A stretch of 64,000 bases of DNA from Cryobacterium ruanii (lineage in GTDB: Bacteria > Actinomycetota > Actinomycetes > Actinomycetales > Microbacteriaceae), in contig NZ_SOHK01000005.1 in the NCBI RefSeq assembly GCF_004404055.1, forward strand, positions 248,001-312,000, written 5' to 3'. The notes beneath the pieces were generated by a model. That model was not told the origin of the DNA, did not search any database, and was given only the letters and a program-made list of their open reading frames with translations. A program made the position numbers and the translations under genes. Shown here piece by piece: positions 44,095-53,778 of this stretch; positions within the stretch are counted from its first letter, which is position 1, and each line of letters starts with the position of its first letter.

Positions 44095-45558
44095 GTGACT
44101 TTTGTGCCGCCCAACCCCGAACCCGACGACGACTTTGTCGCGGACCGTGCCGCCGAATCGGAAGCAGTGGTCGCCGCCAAGCCACCAGTTAGCAAGCCTG
44201 CCGTTCGTCAGCCCGCGGTGCGTAAACCGGCCGCACGTAAGCCAGCGGTACCCAAGCCAGCTGTGCGGTCGAAGACCGCGCCAACGTCAGCAGCGACCAA
44301 GGCGACCGTGGTGACTCCGGCCACGGCGAAACCGACCACTGAAGCCGAAAATGCGAAGCCGGCCGCGGAAGCCGGAGCCACCAAACCAGCAGCCGATCGC
44401 AAGCCAGCCGATCGCAAGCCGACCGTGCGCAAGCCGACCGTGCGCAAGCCGACCGTGCGCAAGCCGACAACTGCACGAATTCCTCCCGTACCTGCGCCTT
44501 CCGTTACCCCCAAGTCCAAGGCCAGGACCACAGCAAAGACACTGGCCGACAACGCCTCCGACGAGACGACGCGTCCATATGCGACCCGCGATGCGCTGGT
44601 GACAACCGCGATGAATGAGAGGATCGCGCCCTCGCTGGACCCGATTGACAAGCCGGTTTCCCAAGCGCGGACTGTCCCTACTGCAGTAGCCGGGCCGGTG
44701 ACGCAAGCGGCAGCGGATGCGGCGCAGGACGTGCCCACGCCAGTTGCGCTGGCACCGGTCGCACTGGCACCGGTTGCGCTGGCACCGGTCGCACTGGCAC
44801 CGATTGTCATTGAGGCCCGCGGCCTGGTCAAGCGGTTCGGCCACAACGTCGCGGTCTCGAATCTGGACCTGACGGTCCGAGCCGGGTCGTTCTACGGCAT
44901 CGTCGGACCTAACGGTGCCGGAAAAACCACAACCCTGTCGATGATCACCGGGCTGCTGCGCCCGACTGCCGGAACCGCCCTGGTGCACGGCATCGACGTC
45001 TGGGTCAGGCCGAACGAGGCCAAGCGGGTGATAGGCGTTCTGCCCGACCGACTTCGACTCTTCGATCGCCTGACCGGCGCACAGCTCCTCTACTATGCGG
45101 GCACGCTCCGCGGACTCGACAACGACACAGCGCGCAGCCGATCGGCTGACCTCGCCGCAGCGTTTGGCCTCGAGGATGCCCTCAATCGTCTCGTCGCCGA
45201 CTACTCCGCCGGAATGACGAAGAAAATCGCCCTGGCCTGCGCGATGATTCATTCCCCGCGCGTGCTCGTGCTCGACGAGCCATTGGAGTCGGTCGACCCG
45301 GTTTCAGCGGTCAACGTCACCGAGATCCTGCAGAAGTATGTGGCTGCCGGGGGGACAGTGGTGCTGTCCAGCCACGGCATGGACCTGATTCAGCGAGTGT
45401 GCGATCACGTCGCCATCATCGTGCAGGGCCGTGTTCTGGCAGCGGGCACCATCGATGATGTCCGCGGGCAGAAATCGCTCGAAGACCGGTTCGTCGAGCT
45501 CGCCGGTGGGCGCAAGGTCGCGGAGGGCATGGAATGGTTGCACAATTTTTCGGACTAA
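44095..45558 (+). CDS. ABC exporter ATPase with long low-complexity N-terminal extension
   Basis: The 487-residue protein starts at GTG 44095. The first 235 or so residues are disordered-looking, rich in Ala, Pro, Lys, Thr and Val, and built partly of five-residue repeats (KPTVR, VALAP). The remaining part is a normal ABC domain: Walker A GPNGAGKTT (271-279), signature YSAGMTKKIALA, Walker B VLVLDEPLESVD, switch LSSHGMD. It overlaps the permease gene by 25 bp. The exporter's substrate is unknown. The tail could bind membrane, DNA or a partner through its Lys/Arg charges. Confidence 0.9.
   Translation: MTFVPPNPEPDDDFVADRAAESEAVVAAKPPVSKPAVRQPAVRKPAARKPAVPKPAVRSKTAPTSAATKATVVTPATAKPTTEAENAKPAAEAGATKPAADRKPADRKPTVRKPTVRKPTVRKPTTARIPPVPAPSVTPKSKARTTAKTLADNASDETTRPYATRDALVTTAMNERIAPSLDPIDKPVSQARTVPTAVAGPVTQAAADAAQDVPTPVALAPVALAPVALAPVALAPIVIEARGLVKRFGHNVAVSNLDLTVRAGSFYGIVGPNGAGKTTTLSMITGLLRPTAGTALVHGIDVWVRPNEAKRVIGVLPDRLRLFDRLTGAQLLYYAGTLRGLDNDTARSRSADLAAAFGLEDALNRLVADYSAGMTKKIALACAMIHSPRVLVLDEPLESVDPVSAVNVTEILQKYVAAGGTVVLSSHGMDLIQRVCDHVAIIVQGRVLAAGTIDDVRGQKSLEDRFVELAGGRKVAEGMEWLHNFSD
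44413..44468 (+). repeat. 15-bp tandem repeat (CGCAAGCCGACCGTG) in the ATPase tail
   Basis: Three perfect units at 44413-44457 and a partial fourth encode RKPTV units. Because the period is five codons, copy changes keep the frame. Confidence 0.9.
44746..44805 (+). repeat. 15-bp tandem repeat encoding VALAP units
   Basis: Four units (GCGCTGGCACCGGTC and close variants, differing mainly at G/A and C/T third positions) encode ALAPV/ALAPI just before the ABC domain. The alternating variants suggest duplication of a two-unit block. Confidence 0.88.
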
Positions 45559-47108
45559 AACTCCGGTTGCTCGCCAATTTGTTTCGTCGCAGTCCCTGGC
45601 AGGTCGTCGGCCTCGTCGTTGGTCTGCTCTACGGCCTGGGCGTTGCCGTCGCACTGCTCATTGCCCTGATCAGCCTGCGCTTCGTCGGTGAGCCCGTCTT
45701 CATTCGGGACGTGCTCACGGTAGCCGGATCCATCGTGGTACTCGGCTTTTCGGTCATCCCGATCGTGGTCGGTATGGACGACAGCATGGACCCCCGCAAG
45801 TTTGCCTTCCTGGGCATTCCTAACCGGTCCCTCTCGCTCGGCCTGGCTGGTTCGGCGTTGATCGGAGTTCCGGCGTTGACGCTGACGATTGTGCTGCTCG
45901 GCACCGTTTTCACTTGGTCGCGCGGCATCGGACAGACGCTACTCGCCCTGATCTCGGCCGGGCTGATCCTCGTCACCTGCATCCTGCTGTCTCGGGTGAG
46001 CGCATCCCTCGCCGCATTTCTCCTGTCGACGAGGCGTTCCCGCGAATTCACCGGGCTGATCGGCGTCGTACTTTTGGTGTTGATCTCCCCACTCGTCGTC
46101 GTGCTGCTCAGCACGGACTGGGGCCGTCATGGCCGCACCCTGCTGGGTACCCTCGCCGCGATTCTTGGATGGACGCCGCTCGGCGCAGCGTGGGCCGTTC
46201 CGGGAGATGCCTCCACCGGCGCGTGGGGTGCGGCGATACTCAAGCTGCTCATTGCGGCGGTGTCGGCCTACGCCCTCTGGCTGATCTGGCAAGTTGTCGT
46301 GGCCCGCATGCTGGTCTCGCCCGGCCGGGAGGCCGCAGCGAAGCAGTATTCGGGGCTGGGCTGGTTCGACCGGCTGCCGCACGGCTCCGTCGGAGCGATC
46401 GCCGCCCGCACCTTCACCTACTGGGCACGTGACTCCCGATACTGGGTGTCGTTGATCATGATTCCGATCGTGCCGATCATCGCGGTCCTGCCCCTGAGCA
46501 TCGCCGGCGTGCCGCTGCACTACCTCGCGCTGCTACCGGTACCACTCATGTGTATTTTTCTCGGCTGGACAATGCACAACGACGTCGCCTACGACAGCAC
46601 CGCGATCTGGCTGCACGTAGCGTCGGGAACACGTGGCGTGGCCGATCGCATCGGCCGCCTCATTCCTGCGGTCTTCATGGGCATTCCTCTCATCGGAATC
46701 GGCTCTGCCATCAGCATTTCCTTTTACGGAGACTGGTCGGTGCTGCCGTCAATGCTGGGCGTGAGCACGTGCATCTTCTTGGCCGGTTTAGGGTTCTCGA
46801 GCTACACATCCACCCGGTTTCCCTACCCGGTGACTAAACCCGGTGACAGTCCTTTCGCTCAGCCGCAGGCCTCCGACACAGCCTCGGCACTCGTGCAGTC
46901 GCTCACCTTCACGGGATCGATCATCGTGGCGTCGCCCGCGCTTATCTTTGCCTATCTGGGAATCTTCACGGACCCGTCCTGGCATCTGCGCGCCCTCGGC
47001 GCCGGGCTCGGGCTCGGTCTGGTGGCCGTGGTGGTGGGGATCTGGGTCGGCTCACGCGCTTTCGACCGGCGCGGACCGGAAATGATCGCTTCCGCCCAGC
47101 GCGCCTGA
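45534..47108 (+). CDS. ABC transporter permease partner of the repeat-tailed ATPase
   Basis: The 524-residue membrane protein has about 12 hydrophobic segments and no recognisable enzyme motif. The start at 45534 lies inside the 3' end of the ATPase gene, a 25-bp overlap that indicates coupling. Positive residues in the first 20 positions (LKLRLLANLFRRSPW) fit a cytoplasmic N-terminus. It looks like the large actinobacterial ABC-2 exporter permeases. The substrate is unknown. Confidence 0.82.
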   Translation: MVAQFFGLKLRLLANLFRRSPWQVVGLVVGLLYGLGVAVALLIALISLRFVGEPVFIRDVLTVAGSIVVLGFSVIPIVVGMDDSMDPRKFAFLGIPNRSLSLGLAGSALIGVPALTLTIVLLGTVFTWSRGIGQTLLALISAGLILVTCILLSRVSASLAAFLLSTRRSREFTGLIGVVLLVLISPLVVVLLSTDWGRHGRTLLGTLAAILGWTPLGAAWAVPGDASTGAWGAAILKLLIAAVSAYALWLIWQVVVARMLVSPGREAAAKQYSGLGWFDRLPHGSVGAIAARTFTYWARDSRYWVSLIMIPIVPIIAVLPLSIAGVPLHYLALLPVPLMCIFLGWTMHNDVAYDSTAIWLHVASGTRGVADRIGRLIPAVFMGIPLIGIGSAISISFYGDWSVLPSMLGVSTCIFLAGLGFSSYTSTRFPYPVTKPGDSPFAQPQASDTASALVQSLTFTGSIIVASPALIFAYLGIFTDPSWHLRALGAGLGLGLVAVVVGIWVGSRAFDRRGPEMIASAQRA

Positions 47109-47140
47109 CCGGACGGGGGCACAGTGCCTAGACTGGCTTC

Positions 47141-47425
47141 ATGACTGAATTTCGTGCAAGCATTGCAGAACCCGGACACCCCGGCGGCGGAACGTCCACG
47201 CTTGACCGTGAACTCGAAGAACTTCTGAATCAGGAGCAAATCGAGCCCGGCGACCACGAACGGTTTTCGCACTACGTGCCCAAGGCCAAGATTCTCGAGT
47301 CGGCCATTTCGGGCAAGCCGGTCAAGGCCCTCTGCGGCAAGAAATGGCTGCCGGGCCGCGACCCGGAGAAGTTTCCAGTGTGCCCGACCTGCAAAGCAAT
47401 CTTCGAGAAAATGAAGGCCGCTTAG
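47141..47425 (+). CDS. DUF3039 family protein
   Basis: The 94-residue soluble protein has HERFSHYVPKAKILESAISGKPVKALCGKKWLPGRDPEKFPVCPTCKAIFE, the conserved core of DUF3039. Three cysteines (one in ALCGKKW, two in CPTC) could form part of a small zinc ribbon. It is found widely in actinobacteria, often beside pncB and murI as here. The function is unknown. Confidence 0.92.
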   Translation: MTEFRASIAEPGHPGGGTSTLDRELEELLNQEQIEPGDHERFSHYVPKAKILESAISGKPVKALCGKKWLPGRDPEKFPVCPTCKAIFEKMKAA

Positions 47426-47429
47426 TCGG

Positions 47430-48797
47430 CTATCGGTACGTTGTGGGGATAACGGCCTCGCCGCGCCCCAACCGGAACGCCTCGATCGGCAGCTCTTGCA
47501 TCACGGATGCGTTGTGCGCGCGTGCGCGCAGCGTTCCGGCCGGTCCCAGAAAACGTGCGTCGACGGTGCCGTCGATGATCAACGGAACCAGCAGCGCGCG
47601 TTCCAGACCACTACGGGAATCGTGTTGGCCTTCGGTGCCGGGGCCCTCGCCCAGCAGAATGATCTCTTCCTGGGCGGTACCGATGGCATCTACTCGGCGC
47701 AGGGCGTTTTTGCGGCCACCGATGGAGAGTTTCGCGGTCGACGTCTTGGCGACAGAAATCCAGTCGTCGCCATGGCCTTTGTGGGCGACGAGCTTGTAGA
47801 CCAGGCCCGCTGCGGGTTCGCCCGACCCTGTGACGACCGAGGTTCCGACGCCGAAAGCGTCCACCGGGCTGGCCGACAAGGCCGCAATGGCGAACTCGTC
47901 GAGGTCGCTCGTCACGGTGATCTTCGTGTTGACCGCGCCGAGGCTGTCGAGCTGGGCCCGAGCCGCAGCAACGACGGTGGGCAGATCACCCGAATCGATG
48001 CGAATCGAGCCGAGTTCCGGCCCCGCGATCCTGACCGCCAAGGCGATGCCCGCGGGAACGTCGTAGGTGTCCACGAGCAGTGTTGTCGCCGCACCGAAGG
48101 CATCCACTTGCGCCTGGAACGCTTCTTCTTCGCTGTCGTGCAGCAAAATAAACGAGTGGGCGGCGGTTCCCATGGTGGGCAGACCCCACTGGCGGCCGGC
48201 CTCGAGGTTGCTCGTCGACGCGAAGCCGGCAATGAACGCGGCGCGAGCAGCGGCGACGGCTGAGTGCTCGTTGGTGCGGCGTGATCCCATCTCGGCGATT
48301 GGTCGGCCGAGGCTCACCGAGACCATGCGGGCGGCGGCGCTCGCAACCGAGATGTCGTAGTTGAGCACGCTGAGAATGAGCGTTTCCAGAATGACGCCCT
48401 CGGCGAAAGTGCTTTCGACCAGAAGCAGGGGTGACCCGGGAAAGTACGCTTCGCCTTCCTGATATCCCCAGACATTGCCGTTGAAGGAGTAGTCGGCAAG
48501 GTAGTCGAGGGTTGGAGTGCGCACGACCGAGTTCTCGGCGAGCCAGGTCAGTTCCTCGGTCTCGAAGCGAAATTGGCGGATTAGCTCGAGCAGGCGGCCG
48601 GTACCGGCGACGACGCCATAGCGCCGGCCGGTGGGCAGCCGCCGAGCGAAGGCCTCGAACATGCAGTCGCGATCGGCGGTACCGCTCTGGATGGCGGCGT
48701 CCACCATCGTGAGCTCATACCGGTCGGTGCGCAGTGCTGGTGTGCGGGCCGCGGGGCCGCGGGGTGCGGGCACGGAGAAAGCGGGGGACAGGGTCAC
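47430..48797 (-). CDS. pncB: Nicotinate phosphoribosyltransferase
   Basis: The 455-residue salvage enzyme of NAD synthesis has [39 protein letters not shown], a PncB-type [18 protein letters not shown] and RIDSGDLP, all characteristic. It converts nicotinate and PRPP to nicotinate mononucleotide. No GTCA-N3-TGAC site is seen before it, so NrtR control is not indicated here. It is convergent with DUF3039 and divergent from murI. Confidence 0.95.
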   Translation of the reverse strand: MTLSPAFSVPAPRGPAARTPALRTDRYELTMVDAAIQSGTADRDCMFEAFARRLPTGRRYGVVAGTGRLLELIRQFRFETEELTWLAENSVVRTPTLDYLADYSFNGNVWGYQEGEAYFPGSPLLLVESTFAEGVILETLILSVLNYDISVASAAARMVSVSLGRPIAEMGSRRTNEHSAVAAARAAFIAGFASTSNLEAGRQWGLPTMGTAAHSFILLHDSEEEAFQAQVDAFGAATTLLVDTYDVPAGIALAVRIAGPELGSIRIDSGDLPTVVAAARAQLDSLGAVNTKITVTSDLDEFAIAALSASPVDAFGVGTSVVTGSGEPAAGLVYKLVAHKGHGDDWISVAKTSTAKLSIGGRKNALRRVDAIGTAQEEIILLGEGPGTEGQHDSRSGLERALLVPLIIDGTVDARFLGPAGTLRARAHNASVMQELPIEAFRLGRGEAVIPTTYR

Positions 48798-48839
48798 CCG
48801 GCACAGCTTATCCGCTTGGTCCGGCTAGGCTTGGTCTCC

Positions 48840-49712
48840 GTGACGGATGCACCGATTGGTATTTTTGATTCCGGAGTGGGCGGCCTGACCGTCGCCCGGG
48901 CGATCAAGGACCAGCTACCCAACGAATCCATCCTCTACATCGGTGACACGGCCCACTCGCCGTACGGGCCGAAGAAGATCGCCGACGTGCGGGGTTTCGC
49001 CCTCGATGTGCTCGACGATCTCGTGGCGCAAGACGTGAAAATGCTCGTCATCGCGTGCAACACGGCGTCAGCGGCGATGCTGCGGGACGCCCGGGAACGC
49101 TACAGCGTGCCCGTGATTGAAGTGATTCAGCCAGCCGTGCGGCGCGCCGTATCAACGACCCGCAACCAGCGTGTGGGAGTCATCGGCACCCTCGGAACCG
49201 TTACCTCTCGCGCCTACAACGATGCCTTCGCGGCGGCGCCCCAGATCACCCTGATCAGCCAGGCCTGTCCACGTTTCGTCGAGTTCGTCGAGGCCGGCAT
49301 CACGACCGGCGCCGAGGTGCTCGCCGTCGCTGAGGAATACCTTGCACCGCTGCGGGCAGCCGATATCGACACCCTCGTGCTCGGCTGTACCCACTATCCC
49401 TTTCTGCGTGGCGCCATCTCGTACGTGATGGGAGAAGGCGTCACCCTGGTCTCGAGCGACACCGAAACCGCCAACGACGTCTACCGGGTGCTCGTGAGCC
49501 AGGGCCTGGAACGCGCCCGAACAAGCCCGCCCAGCTACCGCTACGAAGCCACCGGCGACAGCGCCGAAGATTTTCTGGCCCTCGCCCATCGCCTGATCGG
49601 ACCAGAGATCAGCAGCGTCGACCTGATTGCGACCGGCACGCTCAACCTGAGCGAGCTGACACCATCGGCTTCGCGCATGCCCACCCTTTCCTCGCTGAAC
49701 ACGAACCACTAG
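48840..49712 (+). CDS. murI: Glutamate racemase
   Basis: The 290-residue protein makes D-glutamate for peptidoglycan. The two catalytic cysteines lie in VIACNTASA and LGCTHYPFL; the start of the fold is [20 protein letters not shown] 48840 ([12 protein letters not shown]) is preferred over a longer ATG at 48816. It leads a murI-rph-rdgB run with gaps of under 10 bp. Confidence 0.95.
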   Translation: MTDAPIGIFDSGVGGLTVARAIKDQLPNESILYIGDTAHSPYGPKKIADVRGFALDVLDDLVAQDVKMLVIACNTASAAMLRDARERYSVPVIEVIQPAVRRAVSTTRNQRVGVIGTLGTVTSRAYNDAFAAAPQITLISQACPRFVEFVEAGITTGAEVLAVAEEYLAPLRAADIDTLVLGCTHYPFLRGAISYVMGEGVTLVSSDTETANDVYRVLVSQGLERARTSPPSYRYEATGDSAEDFLALAHRLIGPEISSVDLIATGTLNLSELTPSASRMPTLSSLNTNH

Positions 49713-49721
49713 GAGTACACC

Positions 49722-50468
49722 GTGACCGAGACCCTGCGCGCCGACGGGCGCACCAACGATGAACTGCGGCCGATCACCATAGAGCGTGGCTGGAGCGACC
49801 AGGCCGAAGGGTCGGCGTTGATCTCCTACGGCCGCACCAAGGTGCTCTGCACGGCGTCGTTCACCAACGGAGTTCCGCGCTGGATGAGCGGTAAGGGCAA
49901 GGGCTGGGTGACCGCCGAATATTCGATGCTGCCGCGTTCGACCAACAGCCGCATGGACCGCGAATCGGTCAAAGGCAAGATCGGCGGCCGCACCCACGAG
50001 ATCAGCCGCCTGGTCGGGCGCAGCCTGCGCGCGGTCGTCGACATGAAGGCGCTCGGCGAGAACACCCTCGTGCTCGACTGCGACGTGCTGCAGGCCGATG
50101 GCGGAACCCGCACCGCGGCGATCACCGGCGCCTACGTGGCCCTCGCCGATGCCCTCGAGTGGGGTCGCAGCAAGAAGTTCATCTCTCAGAAGGCGCAGCC
50201 GCTGCTCGACAGCGTCTCGGCCGTGTCGGTCGGAATCATCAGCGGTGTCCCCATGCTCGACCTCGCCTACACTGAAGACGTGCATGCCGACACCGACATG
50301 AATGTCGTCGTCACCGGCCGCGGCAAGTTTGTGGAGGTGCAGGGCACGGCCGAAGCAGCACCGTTCGACCGCAGCGAACTCGACACGCTGCTCGACCTCG
50401 CCCTGAAGGGCGCCGTCACCCTGACCGAATTCCAGACCAGCGCACTGACCGAAGCACGGGAGCGCTGA
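49722..50468 (+). CDS. rph: Ribonuclease PH
   Basis: The 248-residue phosphorolytic 3'-5' exoribonuclease trims tRNA 3' ends. [36 protein letters not shown] and [23 protein letters not shown] are family signatures. The GTG start is 9 bp after murI. It is full length and clear. Confidence 0.96.
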   Translation: MTETLRADGRTNDELRPITIERGWSDQAEGSALISYGRTKVLCTASFTNGVPRWMSGKGKGWVTAEYSMLPRSTNSRMDRESVKGKIGGRTHEISRLVGRSLRAVVDMKALGENTLVLDCDVLQADGGTRTAAITGAYVALADALEWGRSKKFISQKAQPLLDSVSAVSVGIISGVPMLDLAYTEDVHADTDMNVVVTGRGKFVEVQGTAEAAPFDRSELDTLLDLALKGAVTLTEFQTSALTEARER

Positions 50469-50470
50469 GC

Positions 50471-51061
50471 GTGCAGATCGTTCTCGCCACGCACAACGCC
50501 CACAAGGTCGAGGAATTGCGGCGCATCTTGGCCCCGCAGCTGCCGGGTATCGACGTGCTCGCCTACGACGGCCCGGAACCCGTCGAGGACGGCATCAGCT
50601 TTACCGAAAATGCTTTGATCAAGGCGCGTGCCGCTGCGGCCCATACCGGCATGCCAGCGATCGCCGACGACTCGGGCATCTGCGTTGACATTCTCGGTGG
50701 GGCACCCGGCATCTTCTCGGCGCGCTGGTCGGGGCCGGCCAGGGACGCCGACGAGAACCTGCGCCTGCTGCTCTGGCAGGTCAGCGATGTTCCCGAGCAG
50801 CACCGCGACGCCCACTTCACCTGTGTCGCGGCTGTGGCCCTGCCCGACGGCACCGAGCGCGCCGTGATCGGCGAATGGCCTGGGCAGCTTCTCTTTGAAC
50901 CGGCCGGCGCGAACGGTTTCGGGTACGACCCGATCTTTCTGCCCGAGGGCTACGCGATCTCGGCCGCCGAGCTCTCGGCCCACGTCAAGAACCAGGTCAG
51001 TCACCGGGCGATCGCGTTCGATGCACTAGTGCCGGTGTTGCGCGATCTGCTTGGTAACTGA
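50471..51061 (+). CDS. rdgB: Non-canonical purine NTP pyrophosphatase (RdgB/HAM1)
   Basis: The 196-residue protein removes dITP/XTP from nucleotide pools. It has the THNAHKVEEL substrate motif, SFTENALIKA, ADDSGICVDILGGAPGIFSARW, NGFGYDPIFLPEG and SHRAIAFDAL. The GTG start is 2 bp after the rph stop, the usual arrangement. Confidence 0.96.
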   Translation: MQIVLATHNAHKVEELRRILAPQLPGIDVLAYDGPEPVEDGISFTENALIKARAAAAHTGMPAIADDSGICVDILGGAPGIFSARWSGPARDADENLRLLLWQVSDVPEQHRDAHFTCVAAVALPDGTERAVIGEWPGQLLFEPAGANGFGYDPIFLPEGYAISAAELSAHVKNQVSHRAIAFDALVPVLRDLLGN

Positions 51062-51120
51062 TTCACTGCCGCCGCGCTGGGCGGCTAGCGGGTGGCCCGC
51101 CGCAGCCCTAATCTTGAGCC

Positions 51121-52029
51121 ATGGGCCACGAGCACGCGCAGGGCACCGGATCAAACCATAGGCGATTGTCGATCACCATCGGCATCGTCGCCGCGGTGTT
51201 GCTGCTCGAAGTGGTCGGAGCCTGGCTCACCGGCTCGCTCGCCCTGCTCGCCGATGCCGGACACATGCTCTCCGATCTGCTCGGGCTGATCGTGGCGTTG
51301 ACCGCGACCGTGGTGGCGGCGCGCCCGGCTACCGACCGGGCCACCTTCGGCTTTCAGCGCGCCGAGGTGTTCGGTGCCCTCATCAACGGCTTGATTCTCA
51401 TTGTCATGGCGAGTGTGGTCTCGGTCGCAGCGATCATTCGGTTGATCAACCCGAGCGACGTCGAGGTACTCGGAACCCCGATGCTCGTCGTCGCCGTTAT
51501 CGGACTGGCCGCCAACCTGGTCGCGATGGTTCTACTCCGCCCCGCCGCTGCCGGGTCGATCAACATGCGCGGCGCGTACCTCGAGGTGCTCGGCGATGCG
51601 TTGGGATCGGTGGCCGTCATCGTGGCCGCCATCATCATTCTCAGCACCGGTTTTGCCCAAGCGGATGCCGTCGCCTCGCTCGTCATTGCCGGTACGATCG
51701 TGCCTCGCGCCTACTGTCTGCTGCGTGATGTCGTGCGGGTTTTCAGCCAGTCCACCCCGGCCGACACCGACGTGAGCGAGATTCGGCGTCACCTGTTCGG
51801 TACGGCCGGTGTCGTAGCCGTGCACGACCTGCACGTGTGGGCTATGACGAGCGGGGCTCACGTGTTCACCGCGCACATCGTCGTCGAGCCGGCCGTCCTC
51901 GCTGCCGGCACCGACGCCCTCCTCGACGAGCTGTCGGGGTGCCTCGCCGTGCACTTCGACGTGGCGCACTCGACCTTTCAGCTGGAACCGGCCGAGCACG
52001 CGGAACACGAGGACCAACAGCACCGCTGA
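51121..52029 (+). CDS. Cation diffusion facilitator (CzcD/ZitB-like)
   Basis: The 302-residue membrane protein has six helices. The metal-site motifs are LLADAGHMLSD in helix 2 and YLEVLGDALGS in helix 5, the HxxxD/xxxxD pattern of zinc-transporting CDF proteins. A cytoplasmic C-terminal domain (DLHVWAMTSGAHVFTAHI) follows. The N- and C-termini are His-rich (GHEHAQGTGSNHRR; EHAEHEDQQHR), fitting zinc binding. It probably exports Zn or a similar divalent metal. Confidence 0.92.
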   Translation: MGHEHAQGTGSNHRRLSITIGIVAAVLLLEVVGAWLTGSLALLADAGHMLSDLLGLIVALTATVVAARPATDRATFGFQRAEVFGALINGLILIVMASVVSVAAIIRLINPSDVEVLGTPMLVVAVIGLAANLVAMVLLRPAAAGSINMRGAYLEVLGDALGSVAVIVAAIIILSTGFAQADAVASLVIAGTIVPRAYCLLRDVVRVFSQSTPADTDVSEIRRHLFGTAGVVAVHDLHVWAMTSGAHVFTAHIVVEPAVLAAGTDALLDELSGCLAVHFDVAHSTFQLEPAEHAEHEDQQHR

Positions 52030-52051
52030 GTATTTCGAGGCGCTGAACGGA

Positions 52052-52789
52052 TCAAACCTCGTGACGACCGTCGTGGTTGGTCTGGAACGTCTCCGGGTCG
52101 AGCAGGTGGCCGCCCGTCGCGGTGGTGGGAAGGGCGCGTACTCGACGAGCTTTGACGACGGACTGCACGTAGTGGTACACCGTGGGAATGAGGGTGACGA
52201 CGACCGCACCGATCAGGATCAGGTCGATGTACGTGGTGACGAAATCGGCCACCGGCGGAATGTACCCGAGAAAGTACCCGGCGAAGGTCAGTCCAGCTCC
52301 CCAGATCAGGGCGCCGATCAGGTTGTACAGGGTGTACTTCCGGTAGTCCATGTGGCCGACGCCCGCGGCCACCGGTGCGAAGGTGCGCACGATCGGTACG
52401 AACCGGGCCACGATGACAGCCACGCCGCCGAAGCGTACGAAGAACGCATTGGTACGGTCGACGTTCTTGATGCTGAACAGGCCGGACTCCTTGCGCTCGA
52501 AGACTCGCGGACCGAACTTATGCCCGATGAGATAGCCGACCTCACCGCCCAGGAAAGCGGCAAAGCCAATCGCCAGGGCGACCCACCAGATATCGATCTG
52601 GATGACGCCCGCGGCGGGGAAGGCGAGCAGACCGGTGATGATCAGGAGGGTGTCGCCGGGCAGGAGAAAACCCACGAGCAGCCCGGTCTCGGCAAAGACG
52701 ATGGCGCAGACCACGAGCAGTGCCCACGGGCCGGCCGATTCAATGATCTGGGTCGGGTCGAGCCAGGGAATCAAGGCGGTGTGAATCAC
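52052..52789 (-). CDS. DedA family membrane protein
   Basis: The 245-residue protein of the DedA/VTT fold has FAETGLLVGFLLPGDTLLIITGLLA, GGEVGYLIGHKFGPRVFERKE and the key RFVPIVRTFAPVAAGVGHM motif. DedA proteins are linked to flipping of undecaprenyl phosphate or phospholipids. It is followed upstream by a second DedA gene, 72 bp away, in the same direction. Confidence 0.93.
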   Translation of the reverse strand: MIHTALIPWLDPTQIIESAGPWALLVVCAIVFAETGLLVGFLLPGDTLLIITGLLAFPAAGVIQIDIWWVALAIGFAAFLGGEVGYLIGHKFGPRVFERKESGLFSIKNVDRTNAFFVRFGGVAVIVARFVPIVRTFAPVAAGVGHMDYRKYTLYNLIGALIWGAGLTFAGYFLGYIPPVADFVTTYIDLILIGAVVVTLIPTVYHYVQSVVKARRVRALPTTATGGHLLDPETFQTNHDGRHEV

Positions 52790-52861
52790 GTGGAAAGCTC
52801 CTGTTGGCGTGCGGGCAGACGATCGGGTTGCGACGGCGGGTGCCGAGACACAGGATATCGC

Positions 52862-53584
52862 CTAATCGTGGAAAAGTGCCGGTCGTCGCGCCCCCGAAGC
52901 TGGGGTACTCAGGGGGTTGGGGCGGTGCGGGTGATTGCTGGCGGCGGCATCCGCTCTGCGCTGGGCGCGGTCGATGCGCCAGGTGCGACACCCGACGACG
53001 ACCGAGGCCGTGATGAGCACGCCCGCGATGATGTAGGCCGCACTCTTGACGCCCGGGATTGTTGCTGCGTAGTAGCCGGTGAGGGTGAGCCCGACCCCCC
53101 AGGACAGCGCGCCGAGCAGGTTGCTCGAGAGGAACTTGAAGTAGTTCATGCGGCCTACGCCAGCGACGACGGGAACGAACACCCGGGCCCACGGCATGAA
53201 TCGGGCTATGACCACCGACCACCAGCCGAATTTGCTGTAGAACGATTCGGTTTTAACGATTGCGGCCTGGGTGCGCCGGCCGCCGTGCCGTTCCAGGTAG
53301 CCGCGTCCATAGTGACGTCCGAGCAGAAAACCCACCTGGTCGCCAAGGAAGGCCGCGATGCCGGTGCCGATCACCAGGATCATAATGTTGATATTGCCCG
53401 TGGAGGCGGCCACGAGGCCGGAGCCGAACAGGAGCGAGTCACCGGTGATGAAGGGAATGAACACGCCCAGAAAGAGCGCCGTTCCAGCGAAGACCAGGCC
53501 CCAAATGAGCAAATAAAACAAAACGGCGCCCGTGTGCGAGAGAACGTCGTTCAACATGTTGTCGAGTGCTGAAACCTGGACCAT
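52862..53584 (-). CDS. DedA family membrane protein, second copy
   Basis: The protein has 240 residues from ATG 53584, or 231 from ATG 53557. It has FLGVFIPFITGDSLLFGSGL, GDQVGFLLGRHYGRGYLERHG and RFMPWARVFVPVVAGVGRM. It is a paralogue, not a recent duplicate, of the neighbour. The first ATG begins 1 bp after the 3' end of tRNA-Leu, leaving no room for a ribosome site outside the tRNA; the internal ATG is therefore worth considering. The C-terminal tail is basic and Pro-rich. Confidence 0.9.
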   Translation of the reverse strand: MVQVSALDNMLNDVLSHTGAVLFYLLIWGLVFAGTALFLGVFIPFITGDSLLFGSGLVAASTGNINIMILVIGTGIAAFLGDQVGFLLGRHYGRGYLERHGGRRTQAAIVKTESFYSKFGWWSVVIARFMPWARVFVPVVAGVGRMNYFKFLSSNLLGALSWGVGLTLTGYYAATIPGVKSAAYIIAGVLITASVVVGCRTWRIDRAQRRADAAASNHPHRPNPLSTPASGARRPALFHD

Positions 53585-53585
53585 G

Positions 53586-53667
53586 TGCGGGAGAGGGGAC
53601 TTGAACCCCCACGCTCGAAAGCACAGGAACCTAAATCCTGCGTGTCTGCCAATTCCACCACTCCCGC
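53586..53667 (-). tRNA. tRNA-Leu (anticodon TAG)
   Basis: On the minus strand the acceptor stem GCGGGAG pairs with CTCCCGC, followed by discriminator A. The anticodon loop TTTAGGT, with TAG at 53631-53633, sits in a CAGGA/TCCTG stem. A variable arm of class II type and the T-loop GGTTCAAGTCC complete it. CCA is not encoded. Confidence 0.96.
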
Positions 53668-53716
53668 CGGTGTGTACCCAGTCTAGATGGCCAGCTGCGC
53701 GGCTGGGTGTAGGTGA

Positions 53717-53778
53717 CTGGGTCTAGTCGGCTGGGTCTGGTCGGTTGGGTCTGGTTGGCTAGGTCTGGTTGGCTGGGG
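53717..53778. repeat. 14-bp tandem repeat overlapping the LysR gene end
   Basis: Four consecutive 14-bp units (CTGGGTCTGGTCGG and variants) run from 53717 to 53772 with a partial fifth. The LysR stop codon lies in the fourth unit, where CTGG has become CTAG. Confidence 0.85.

Noticed and set aside
44208..45252. Minus-strand open frames over the repeat-tailed ATPase
   Set aside because: They are mirror products of the tandem repeats (Ala/Gly/Val-rich) and lack any start signal.
52061..53572. A 503-codon open frame on the plus strand
   Set aside because: It covers both DedA genes in antisense; composition and lack of motifs show it is a shadow of real minus-strand genes.
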